Assembly (NCBI GenBank): GCA_030539275.1
Contig: JAUNSK010000019.1
Coordinates: 1 to 64,000 of the forward strand
Origin: Oscillospiraceae bacterium
GTDB lineage: Bacteria; Bacillota; Clostridia; Oscillospirales; Ruminococcaceae
Direction of reading: 5' to 3'
DNA: 64,000 nt
Below are positions 1-7,965 of this stretch, piece after piece. The notes under the pieces were generated by a model. The model was given only the letters and a program-made list of their open reading frames with translations, was not told where the DNA came from and did not search any database. A program made the translations under genes and the position numbers. How positions within the stretch are numbered: the first letter of the stretch is position 1; each line of letters starts with the position of its first letter.

Positions 1-11
1 ACGCATAAAAA

Positions 12-47
12 TACCCCCTTTACTGGTGTTGTCCAGTAAAGGGGGTA
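12..47 (-). terminator. Rho-independent terminator of the ior-paaK-add operon
   Basis: A perfect 15-base inverted repeat (12-26 against 33-47) with a 6-base loop is followed, reading on the minus strand, by a T-rich run. It lies just past the stop of the adenosine deaminase gene, so it ends the four-gene minus-strand operon. Confidence 0.9.
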
Positions 48-82
48 CATATCACTATAATAAACTGCAAACCTTTTATTTT

Positions 83-1081
83 TTATATTCTGTATATGTT
101 CCCGATGATCCGTTTCTTGATTTTTTCATCTGCAAATGAACTTTGGGCACTGTTGATAAGCACCTGTTTTATATCATCATAAGTAAGTCCGCATTTTTCA
201 TAGACACACTTAAGTTCATCAGACTCAGTTGTATCTGATACTGACATATTGTCGGTATTAACAGTCACGCATATTCCGGCATCCAGAAAACTCTTTATCG
301 GATATGAATCAAATGAATCACACGCATGAGTCTGAATATTGCTTGTCGGACACATTTCAAGACATATTCCTCTGTCACGTAAAAGAGCCATAAGCTCAGG
401 AGAATCAGTAATATGGATTCCATGTCCGATCCTTGATGCACCGAAGGCTACAGCATCCGATACACTGTCAGGACCTGCCGCTTCTCCTGCATGTATAGTA
501 AACGGAATATCAAGACCTGCTGCAAGTTCAAAGACATTTTTATAATCAAGGGTAGGGAAGAGTGCTTCAGCACCTGCAAGATCTATAGCTGCTACACCGC
601 TGCCAAGGTAATTTTGAGCGACATGCACAGTCTGAAGATTTGCCTCATCACTGCTGCCGCGCATACAGCACAGAATAAGATTTGCATCAAATCTGCTTCT
701 CCTGAGTCCGTCAATTGCTGCTTTTACGGCTTCATCCTGAGTGAGACCAAGTTTAGTGTGAAGCTGTGGGGCAAACCTGATCTCCGCATATGCAAGTCCC
801 TGAGCTTCAAGTTCACTGCACAGAGTGAATACAGCGTCAGAAAGCGCATGATCACGCTGCAGAAGAGTCAGGGGAAAATCAAAAGCTCTCAGGTAATCAT
901 TAAGACTTGAACAATTGTCCGGTGCACACAGAAGCTTTTTTAGTTCGCTGTCTTCATCAGCAACGGTGATATTCTGTTCATGAGCCAGTTTCCTTACACA
1001 TTTTACACTCAGTGAACCGTCAAGATGCAGATGAAGGTCTGTCATGCAGCCATGAAGTGAAGCAAAATTGAATTCGTTCAT
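83..1081 (-). CDS. add: Adenosine deaminase
   Basis: Predicted to deaminate adenosine (or deoxyadenosine) to inosine in the cytoplasm; 332 aa, the normal length for the family. The metal-dependent amidohydrolase fold is recognisable from the HLHLDGS zinc motif near the N-terminus, HAGE in the middle, RIGHGIH, CPTSN and the NTDN motif near the C-terminus. The last motif has Asn where the classic NTDD motif has a second Asp; this variant occurs in bacterial members. The ATG at 1081 is chosen because AGGGA lies before it and the preceding gene stops one base upstream; a longer in-frame start would lie inside paaK. It is the last gene of the ior operon, an odd partner for arylacetate metabolism. 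Adenine deaminase-like specificity cannot be excluded. Confidence 0.88.
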   Translation of the reverse strand: MNEFNFASLHGCMTDLHLHLDGSLSVKCVRKLAHEQNITVADEDSELKKLLCAPDNCSSLNDYLRAFDFPLTLLQRDHALSDAVFTLCSELEAQGLAYAEIRFAPQLHTKLGLTQDEAVKAAIDGLRRSRFDANLILCCMRGSSDEANLQTVHVAQNYLGSGVAAIDLAGAEALFPTLDYKNVFELAAGLDIPFTIHAGEAAGPDSVSDAVAFGASRIGHGIHITDSPELMALLRDRGICLEMCPTSNIQTHACDSFDSYPIKSFLDAGICVTVNTDNMSVSDTTESDELKCVYEKCGLTYDDIKQVLINSAQSSFADEKIKKRIIGNIYRI

Positions 1082-1082
1082 A

Positions 1083-2315
1083 TTACTGTTCCCTGTAATC
1101 AAATACTCTTTTGGATTTCTTTTCTGATCTCGGAAGACTGCCCATTGGTACGCATTCACATTTTATCTTGATGCCGATAAGCTTTTTAAATGTGTCAACG
1201 ACCTGAATTTCGGTTTTATCCTTGTCGTCAAGTGATGAGGTCTCAACCTTGAGAGTCATTATATCCTTACCGCTCTTGTGTTCAATAATAACCTGGTATT
1301 CACTTGAAACACCGCTGACATTTGAAAGTGTATTTTCGATCTGTCCCGGATAAATATTTACGCCCTTAACTTTTATCATATCGTCAGTACGACCGAATAT
1401 ACGTCCGATCATCGGATATTCACTGCCGCAGCTGCACTTGTGAGGAATAATCCTTGTAAGATCATGTGTTCTGTAACGGATAAGCGGAGCACCCTGTTTT
1501 TTAAGTGTTGTTATAACAAGCTCGCCGTCTTCGCCGTCAGGGAGCACTTCACCGGTTGTAGGATCGATTATCTCAAAGTATACAAAGTCATTCCAGTAAT
1601 GAATGCCTTCGTGTGCAGGACAGTCTATTCCTATGCCTGGTCCGTAGATCTCTGTAAGACCATAAATATCAAAAAGTTCGATCTCCAGTTCCTTTGCTAT
1701 ACGGTCACGCATCATGCTGCCCCATCTTTCAGAGCCGATAATGCCTTTTTTAAGAGCAATCCTGTCACGCAGATCTCTCTTCTGTACTTCTTCTGAGAGA
1801 AGGAGAGCATACGAGGATGTTGCACATATTACTGTGCTCTGAAGATCTACCATAAGCTGAAGCTGTTTTTCAGTATTGCCGGGGCCGACCGGTACAGCCA
1901 TTGCACCGAGTTTTTCACAGCCTGCCTGAAATCCTATGCCTGCTGTCCATAAACCATAGCCTGGTGTGATCTGAATACGGTCAAGGTTTGTGAGTCCGGC
2001 CATTTCGTAGCAGCGTGCAAACATTGTAGCCCAGTCGTCTACATCCTGTCTTGTATATGGTATTATTATAGGTTTGCCTGTTGTACCGGATGATGAGTGT
2101 ATACGAACGACCTCTTCATCAGGCACGGCCTGGATTCCGAGAGGATATGCTTTTCTCAGATCATGCTTATCTGAGAAAGGCAGTTTTCTGAAATCTTCAA
2201 AACTGTTTATAGCATTAACATCTATATCCTTGAAAAGTTCTTTGTAAAATCTGCTGTTGGCAGCAGCGTTTACAACTGATTTTCTGATTGCTTCAAAATT
2301 ATCCATTTTATTCAT
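1083..2315 (-). CDS. paaK: Phenylacetate-CoA ligase (arylacetate-CoA ligase)
   Basis: Adenylate-forming enzyme of 410 aa expected to convert phenylacetate or another arylacetate to its CoA thioester using ATP. The P-loop-like motif SSSGTTGKP lies near residue 78, followed by DIYGLTEIYGPG and the C-terminal region with KVKGVNIYPGQIE typical of PaaK. It is slightly shorter than many 430-aa homologues because the N-terminus is short. Its gene starts 5 bases after iorB stops and ends one base before add starts, so the genes are translationally linked. Next to indolepyruvate:ferredoxin oxidoreductase it would interconvert arylacetate and arylacetyl-CoA, the product or substrate of IorAB. The exact substrate (phenyl-, hydroxyphenyl- or indoleacetate) is not visible. 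Confidence 0.9.
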   Translation of the reverse strand: MNKMDNFEAIRKSVVNAAANSRFYKELFKDIDVNAINSFEDFRKLPFSDKHDLRKAYPLGIQAVPDEEVVRIHSSSGTTGKPIIIPYTRQDVDDWATMFARCYEMAGLTNLDRIQITPGYGLWTAGIGFQAGCEKLGAMAVPVGPGNTEKQLQLMVDLQSTVICATSSYALLLSEEVQKRDLRDRIALKKGIIGSERWGSMMRDRIAKELEIELFDIYGLTEIYGPGIGIDCPAHEGIHYWNDFVYFEIIDPTTGEVLPDGEDGELVITTLKKQGAPLIRYRTHDLTRIIPHKCSCGSEYPMIGRIFGRTDDMIKVKGVNIYPGQIENTLSNVSGVSSEYQVIIEHKSGKDIMTLKVETSSLDDKDKTEIQVVDTFKKLIGIKIKCECVPMGSLPRSEKKSKRVFDYREQ

Positions 2316-2320
2316 CTCCG

Positions 2321-2905
2321 TTATTTTAGAGAAGCACTGGCTTTTATGCCTGCTTCAAAAGCGTCAGTATTCATTTCGAAAAACCTGGGTTTTACGTTTT
2401 TGTTTATTGCAGTGATGATTGATTCCTTTGAGACGTCAAGAAGAGATAGTCCGAATGCAATTCCGACAAGAACGACATTTACTGTTTTTACACTGCCGCA
2501 CGAAAGTGCTATGCTGTTTGCATCTACAAAATAAGCGTGCGAATTTTCACTGATATAATCTTTAATAGCCTGTGTGTCATATGTACTTGCACCAAGTGCT
2601 ACGGTAATAGGATTTATCTGTGCTGTATTTACGATAGCATGACCGCCTTTTTTAAGCCACGGAATATTGCGTGCACCTTCACAAAGTTCAAAGCTGAGAA
2701 TAAGGTCAGCACAGCCCTGAGGAATGTATGATGAGCAGACTTCTTCGGTTCTTACATGGCTTACAACGCATCCGCCTCTCTGACTCATTCCGATTGTTTC
2801 ACCTGTACGTGCACATACTCCTGATGTCAGAGCTGCGCCGGAGGCTAATATTTTTGAGGCAAGGATCGTTCCCTGTCCGCCTACTCCTGAAATTAAAATG
2901 TCCAT
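2321..2905 (-). CDS. iorB: Indolepyruvate:ferredoxin oxidoreductase, beta subunit
   Basis: 194-aa gamma-type domain of the 2-oxoacid:ferredoxin oxidoreductase family. The N-terminal GVGGQGTILASKIL motif is diagnostic, and residues around GMSQRGGCVVSHVR match the family. It forms a heterodimer complex with IorA and works on arylpyruvates (indole-, phenyl- and hydroxyphenylpyruvate) with CoA and ferredoxin. The start has GAGGG a suitable distance upstream and lies 21 bases after iorA. The reaction is reversible: oxidative decarboxylation gives arylacetyl-CoA; the reverse reductive carboxylation supports aromatic amino acid synthesis in some anaerobes. Confidence 0.93.
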   Translation of the reverse strand: MDILISGVGGQGTILASKILASGAALTSGVCARTGETIGMSQRGGCVVSHVRTEEVCSSYIPQGCADLILSFELCEGARNIPWLKKGGHAIVNTAQINPITVALGASTYDTQAIKDYISENSHAYFVDANSIALSCGSVKTVNVVLVGIAFGLSLLDVSKESIITAINKNVKPRFFEMNTDAFEAGIKASASLK

Positions 2906-2926
2906 TTAAAATACCCTCCTCTGCAT

Positions 2927-4708
2927 TTAAGCCTTGATTATTTTTTTACCCGGACAGATCTGTGCACACAGACCGCATCCAAAGCAAAGCGTATCATTTA
3001 TCTTAACTTTTGAGTCCTCGATATACATAGCAGGACATCCTATTTCATTTATGCAGTGCATACATCCGGTACAGTTTTCTGTTATGTACAGGCCGGAAGG
3101 CTTTGATACTGCTATACATGGTGCTCTGAATACTACAACACTTACACCGTCATACTCAGCAGCTGCTCTTACTGTTTCAATTGCCTTGTCCAGATCGTAA
3201 GGATCAGCTTCTTCAACAAAGCCTGCATTGAGAGCCTTTGCTACCTTTACCGGATCGATCCTGGCTGACTGGGTTTCCATCATTGTTCTGCCTGTTCCCG
3301 GATGAGGCTGATGTCCTGTCATTGCCGTTGTACTGTTGTCAAGAATGATGACATTTATATTTGTGTTGTTGTATACGGCATTTGCAAGACCTGTCATACC
3401 GCTTGCAAAGAATGTAGAGTCTCCGATAAATGCAAAAGCATTTGTGTCGGGGTTTGTTCTTTTTATACCCTGAGCTGCTGTAATTCCTGCGCCCATGCAA
3501 AGACATGTATCAACCATATCAAGTGGCTTTGCATTTCCCAGTGTATAGCATCCGATATCTCCGCAGAAAACTGATTTTCTGTTCTTCATTGCTTTCTTTA
3601 CAGCATAAAAGCTTGCTCTGTGAGGGCATCCGGCGCAGAGAACAGGAGGTCTTGCAGGAAGCTCCATCGGCTTGCATGAATTATCAGTATAATCAAGCGA
3701 GAGGTATTCACATATGTACTTTCTGACAAGATCAAACTTGAGTTCACCTGCAGGATTTATACGAAAATCAAGTTTGCCTGTTATTGCAACGTCAGTAATG
3801 GCATTTTCAGCCTTTGCATATGTAAGACCTGTTTCTATTACAGGATCAAGTTCTTCAAGTACGAGAATCCGGTCAGTCATTGAAAGAAACTTTTTATAAA
3901 GTCCCTTTGGTGCCGGAAATACTGCTCCTACCTTAAGAAATGAAACCTTGTCCTCAACCCCGAGTGATCTGATTACATCCATTGCGATCGCTGCCGTAAC
4001 ACCGCCTGCTGCGATACCTGTTTTTGATGTACCGGTAATGCTGTTGTATCTGATCTCATCAAATATTCCGGAAATAACGGGCTGCTGTTTCTCTATCTCT
4101 ATATGTCTCTTATACGAAAGAGGCGGGAAGATGACCCATCTCGGATCTTTTGTAAATCCATCGTATTCATGAACTGCCGGTTCATCAAGTTCGATGGCTG
4201 CACTTGCATGACAAACCTTTGTTGTCGGACGCATAATTACCGGCATACCAATGTGTTCGGAAAGTTCAAAAGCATATTTTGTCATTTCATATGCTTCTTC
4301 CGGTGAAGACGGATCGAGTACAGGAATATTTGCGTATTCACCGAAATGACGGGTATCCTGTTCTGTCTGTGATGATATCGGGCCCGGATCATCAGCGACA
4401 AGTACCACCATTCCTCCCTTGATTCCGATATAACTCAGGCACATAAGAGGATCAGATGCTACGTTAAGTCCGACCTGCTTCATTGTGACCATTGTTCTTG
4501 CACCGGAGTAAGAGGCTCCTGCTGCAACCTCCATAGCGGCTTTTTCGTTTGTTGACCATTCAACATATATTTTGCCGTCCTTGTTGTACTTTGCAACTGT
4601 CTGGAGAACCTCTGTTGACGGAGTGCCGGGATAACCGCTTACAAGATTTACACCTGCTGCAACTGCTCCGAGTGCTATTGCTCCGTTTCCTAATAAAATT
4701 TCTTTCAT
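2927..4708 (-). CDS. iorA: Indolepyruvate:ferredoxin oxidoreductase, alpha subunit
   Basis: 593 aa, the usual length. Order of parts: N-terminal pyrimidine-binding domain (SGYPGTPSTEV near residue 26), a central transketolase C-like part, the thiamine diphosphate domain (CAGCPHRASF, then GDIGCYTLG and FIGDSTFFASG), and two C-terminal [4Fe-4S] ferredoxin motifs (CTGCMHC...GCP and CFGCGLCAQICP). The start at 4708 follows GAGGTGTGG; longer in-frame starts would run into the T-box terminator. It is the first gene of the operon and is controlled by the T-box leader upstream. Confidence 0.94.
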   Translation of the reverse strand: MKEILLGNGAIALGAVAAGVNLVSGYPGTPSTEVLQTVAKYNKDGKIYVEWSTNEKAAMEVAAGASYSGARTMVTMKQVGLNVASDPLMCLSYIGIKGGMVVLVADDPGPISSQTEQDTRHFGEYANIPVLDPSSPEEAYEMTKYAFELSEHIGMPVIMRPTTKVCHASAAIELDEPAVHEYDGFTKDPRWVIFPPLSYKRHIEIEKQQPVISGIFDEIRYNSITGTSKTGIAAGGVTAAIAMDVIRSLGVEDKVSFLKVGAVFPAPKGLYKKFLSMTDRILVLEELDPVIETGLTYAKAENAITDVAITGKLDFRINPAGELKFDLVRKYICEYLSLDYTDNSCKPMELPARPPVLCAGCPHRASFYAVKKAMKNRKSVFCGDIGCYTLGNAKPLDMVDTCLCMGAGITAAQGIKRTNPDTNAFAFIGDSTFFASGMTGLANAVYNNTNINVIILDNSTTAMTGHQPHPGTGRTMMETQSARIDPVKVAKALNAGFVEEADPYDLDKAIETVRAAAEYDGVSVVVFRAPCIAVSKPSGLYITENCTGCMHCINEIGCPAMYIEDSKVKINDTLCFGCGLCAQICPGKKIIKA

Positions 4709-4762
4709 AAACCACACCTCAAATATTATAAAATTTTGTATCGTATAAAAATCATCAATAAA

Positions 4763-5045
4763 TAAAAAAGCCTGTCCTTTAAAAAAATAAAGGACAGACT
4801 GTAAAATCTGCGGTACCACCTTAATTGATCTGTAAAGATCCACTCATCAAAATGCAAACACATTTTTTACCGTTAACGCCGGCTTACGTCTTGGATACTA
4901 GGCATAAAACTTTTCCCCATTGCCCTCCGCGGTCCACTTACAAGGCTGTGACTGATGAAACTCTCAGCAAATATTTCAATCTCTGGGCAGCACAGCAGGA
5001 CAGATCCTGCACCATGTTTTATTTCCGCTTCACTGGTTTGTCAAT
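4763..5045 (-). promoter_or_regulatory. T-box leader (tRNA-sensing attenuator) of iorA
   Basis: Read on the minus strand, the leader carries the conserved T-box sequence AAGGTGGTACCGC (plus positions 4810-4822), followed directly by a terminator hairpin whose stem arms are 4772-4780 and 4789-4797 and which ends in a T-run. Upstream is about 220 bases of structured RNA with a paired distal stem I (GGTGCAGGAT...). Uncharged tRNA should stabilise the antiterminator and switch on iorA-iorB-paaK-add. The specifier codon cannot be fixed by eye: candidates in the region TGAAATATTTGCTG are TAT (Tyr) and TTT (Phe), and a TTC lies a few bases later. Confidence 0.9.
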
Positions 5046-5051
5046 GATTTC

Positions 5052-5080
5052 ATTGTATCACACCATATAAAAGATGTCAA
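5052..5080 (-). promoter_or_regulatory. Sigma-A promoter of the T-box/ior operon
   Basis: On the minus strand TTGACA (plus 5075-5080), 17-base spacer and TACAAT (plus 5052-5057), placing transcription start near 5045, immediately before the T-box leader. Confidence 0.85.
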
Positions 5081-5128
5081 GGCAAAAAACCTAAAAAAAT
5101 ATTAGAAAATTAAAGTTTATTGGTTTTA

Positions 5129-5156
5129 TTGACATGAAATCTGAATCTGATATAAT
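5129..5156 (+). promoter_or_regulatory. Consensus sigma-A promoter of the ABC-F gene
   Basis: TTGACA at 5129-5134, a 16-base spacer and TATAAT at 5151-5156. It is divergent from the T-box promoter about 50 bases away and lies about 70 bases before the ABC-F start codon. Confidence 0.88.
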
Positions 5157-5226
5157 ATAATGAGTATGTTGAATGGTTAAACAAATATCCGGACAAGATG
5201 CCGGGTGCAGGCTACAGGAGGAAAAA

Positions 5227-7017
5227 ATGCTTATATCAGCAGAGAAAATAACAAAAAATTACGGAATGAAACAGCTTCTCAATGAAGTGTCATTATATAT
5301 AAATGAAGGTGACGCTATAGGTATTATAGGTATCAACGGAACCGGCAAAAGTACATTTTTAAAAATACTTGCAGGAAGAACACATGCTGACTCAGGCAAT
5401 ATTGCTATGAAGCCGGGCATAAGAATATCATATCTGCCGCAGAATCCTGAGATGGATGATGAAAATACTGTGCTTGAGCAGGTATTTTCAGATTCATCAG
5501 GTGAGTTTTCAGACCTGCATGAATATGAAGCAAAGACTATTCTTAATAAGCTCGGGATAAATGATTTCACACAGAAGATATCGACTCTTTCAGGAGGACA
5601 GCGCAAACGCGTCGCTCTGGCAAATGCACTTATCCGTCCGTGCGATCTCCTGATTCTTGATGAACCTACCAACCATCTTGACAGTGAAATGGTTGCCTGG
5701 CTTGAAAACAGACTGAAGAGATTTACAGGCGCTATAGTAATGATAACACATGACAGATATTTTCTTGAGAGAGTGGCAGGCAGAATAGTTGAACTGTCAA
5801 GAGGCAGCTTTTACACATATGAAGCTAATTTCTCAAAATATCTTGAACTCAAGAGCCAGCGTCAGGAGATGGAGCAGGCCAGCGAGCGAAAGAGACAGTC
5901 GATACTCAGAAAAGAATATCAGTGGATCATGCGCGGTGCACGTGCGAGAGGAACAAAAAGCAAGGACAGAATAGAAAGATATAATGATCTGAAGGACCAG
6001 CAGGCCCCTGAGTCTGATGAAAATGTTCAGATATCTTCAGTTTCAAGCCGCCTCGGCAAAAAAACAATAGAGCTTGAACATGTTTCAAAAAGCTTTGGCA
6101 GCAAAAAAGTACTTGATGACTTTTCATATATTATTTCTAAAAATGACAGGATAGGAATAGTGGGCAGAAACGGCGCAGGTAAATCAACCCTTCTGAATAT
6201 AATAACCGGGCTTATTCTGCCTGACAGCGGAACTGTGGATACCGGCGATACTGTGTGTATCGGATACTTTACACAGACTGCCGGAGATATGGATCCTGAT
6301 AAAAAGGTTTTTGACTTTATACATGATATATCTGACAGTATCAGAACAAGTGACGGAACATTTTCAGCGTCTCAGATGCTTGAGCGTTTTCTCTTTTATC
6401 CGGATCTTCAGCAGTCAATGATAGGAAAGCTGAGCGGAGGAGAAAAAAGAAGACTTTATCTGCTGAGCATACTGATGACTGCACCGAATATTCTGCTCCT
6501 TGACGAGCCGACAAATGATCTGGATATTGAAACACTGATGATCCTTGAGGACTATCTTGAATCTTTCCCGGGTGCTGTTGTGTCAGTATCCCATGACAGA
6601 TATTTTCTAGATAAGACTGCCTCTCAGATCTTTGAGGTAACCGACGGCGGAGCAGTAAACAGATATAACGGAAACTACAGTGATTATATAGAAAAAGCCA
6701 GAGATAATGAAAAGACAGCTCAGGCAAAATCCCAGTCATCACAGGAACAGGCGTCTGACAAGCGTACACATGCTCTCAAGTTTTCATTCAACGAGCTTCG
6801 GGAGTTTGAAACAATAGATGACGACATTGCAGAGATCGAATCACAGATAGCTGACTGTGAAAAGGAAATATCAAAGACAGCATCTGACTATGTAAAGCTG
6901 CAGGAGATCATGCTCAGAAAGACCGGACTTGAAGAAGAACTGGACATGAAGACAGAAAGATGGCTTTATCTCAACGAACTTGCAGAAAAAATTGAACAGC
7001 AGAAAAAAATGAAATAA
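5227..7017 (+). CDS. ABC-F family ATPase, Uup-like
   Basis: 596-aa soluble protein with two ABC ATPase domains and no membrane segments, as in ribosome-associated ABC-F proteins. Domain 1 has Walker A GINGTGKST, signature LSGGQRKR and LILDEPTNHLD; domain 2 has GRNGAGKST, LSGGEKRR and LLLDEPTNDLD. The linker between them carries a basic stretch (MRGARARGTKSKDRIERY) like the Uup linker, and the last 80 residues are charged and probably coiled coil. ATG 5227 is preceded by AGGAGG at 5216-5221; an earlier in-frame start lacks such a site. Likely role is on the ribosome or in a DNA-transaction context as in Uup; antibiotic resistance cannot be inferred. Confidence 0.88.
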   Translation: MLISAEKITKNYGMKQLLNEVSLYINEGDAIGIIGINGTGKSTFLKILAGRTHADSGNIAMKPGIRISYLPQNPEMDDENTVLEQVFSDSSGEFSDLHEYEAKTILNKLGINDFTQKISTLSGGQRKRVALANALIRPCDLLILDEPTNHLDSEMVAWLENRLKRFTGAIVMITHDRYFLERVAGRIVELSRGSFYTYEANFSKYLELKSQRQEMEQASERKRQSILRKEYQWIMRGARARGTKSKDRIERYNDLKDQQAPESDENVQISSVSSRLGKKTIELEHVSKSFGSKKVLDDFSYIISKNDRIGIVGRNGAGKSTLLNIITGLILPDSGTVDTGDTVCIGYFTQTAGDMDPDKKVFDFIHDISDSIRTSDGTFSASQMLERFLFYPDLQQSMIGKLSGGEKRRLYLLSILMTAPNILLLDEPTNDLDIETLMILEDYLESFPGAVVSVSHDRYFLDKTASQIFEVTDGGAVNRYNGNYSDYIEKARDNEKTAQAKSQSSQEQASDKRTHALKFSFNELREFETIDDDIAEIESQIADCEKEISKTASDYVKLQEIMLRKTGLEEELDMKTERWLYLNELAEKIEQQKKMK

Positions 7018-7135
7018 TAATTAGTTTGTACTATCTGAATAATTTCCATTTGCGTGAGAAATAATATAACAGAAATGCAGCAGTATAACTAGGTATACAT
7101 ATGCATTTGGTATTTTTATTTTGGAGGAGACGCAA

Positions 7136-7831
7136 ATGGAATATCTTCGGGTAGTATTTTCATCATTATTTTCACTGGTATTATTGTTTTTTCTTACCAA
7201 GCTTACCGGTAAGAGACAGATGTCACAGCTGAGCGTTTTTGATTACGTAAACAGCATAACAATAGGTTCAATAGCAGCAGAGATGGCGACTGAACTTGAA
7301 AAAAATATTCTGCTGCCAAGCATAGCAATAGTAATTTATTCACTTAGTGTGTTTCTTCTCTCTAAACTTGCACAGCACAGCATTAAAGCCAGATCTTTTG
7401 TCGATGGCAAATCAGCCATTATATTTGACAACAGCGAATTTGATCTTAAGGAACTGAAAAAATCACAGTTTGATATAACCGAGGTTTTTGCAGAGTGCAG
7501 GTCCCAGGGGTATTTTGACTTTTCTGATATCCAGACAATAGTTGCTGAACATAACGGAAAAATGAGTGTTTTGCCGAAGTCAACAAAAAGACCGGTTATA
7601 ACGGAGGATCTTAATCTGTGTCCGAAACAGGACAGAACTTATGAAATTGTCATTTCTGAGGGAAGGATCATAACAGAGAATCTGATAAAGAACGGAAAAA
7701 ATCACGATTGGCTGAAAAAACAGCTTAAACAGCAAAAAACTGATATACATGATGTATTTTTAGCTACCTGTACAAATGACAATCAGCTGAACATTTTTAA
7801 GGACAAATACAGCCAAAAATTTAATAAATAG
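7136..7831 (+). CDS. DUF421 family membrane protein (YetF/YcaP-like)
   Basis: 231 aa. The N-terminus has two to three membrane segments (residues about 3-20 and 55-75) around the family motif KLTGKRQMSQLSVFDYVNSI, followed by a cytoplasmic DUF421 domain with alpha/beta character. The ATG at 7136 is used because GGAGGA lies 7 bases upstream; an upstream in-frame TTG overlaps that site. Biochemical function is not known for the family. It stands alone between the ABC-F gene and the GGDEF-EAL gene, with no terminator seen on either side. Confidence 0.85.
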   Translation: MEYLRVVFSSLFSLVLLFFLTKLTGKRQMSQLSVFDYVNSITIGSIAAEMATELEKNILLPSIAIVIYSLSVFLLSKLAQHSIKARSFVDGKSAIIFDNSEFDLKELKKSQFDITEVFAECRSQGYFDFSDIQTIVAEHNGKMSVLPKSTKRPVITEDLNLCPKQDRTYEIVISEGRIITENLIKNGKNHDWLKKQLKQQKTDIHDVFLATCTNDNQLNIFKDKYSQKFNK

Positions 7832-7902
7832 TTAATGCTACAAATATTATATTATAATATTATGTAATAATATATAATATTATCTTTAATGTCCACCACA
7901 TC

Positions 7903-7931
7903 TTGATTTAAGCTGATTATTATGATATAAT
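7903..7931 (+). promoter_or_regulatory. Promoter of the GGDEF-EAL gene
   Basis: TTGATT at 7903-7908, 17-base spacer, TATAAT at 7926-7931, 35 bases before the GTG start codon. Confidence 0.8.
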
Positions 7932-7965
7932 AATAGTTAGAAATTTGACGAAAGGTGGATAGACT

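Noticed and set aside
339..910. Plus-strand open frames opposite add and similar short frames elsewhere
   Set aside because: They lie wholly within well-supported genes in other frames, without ribosome binding sites or recognisable protein features.
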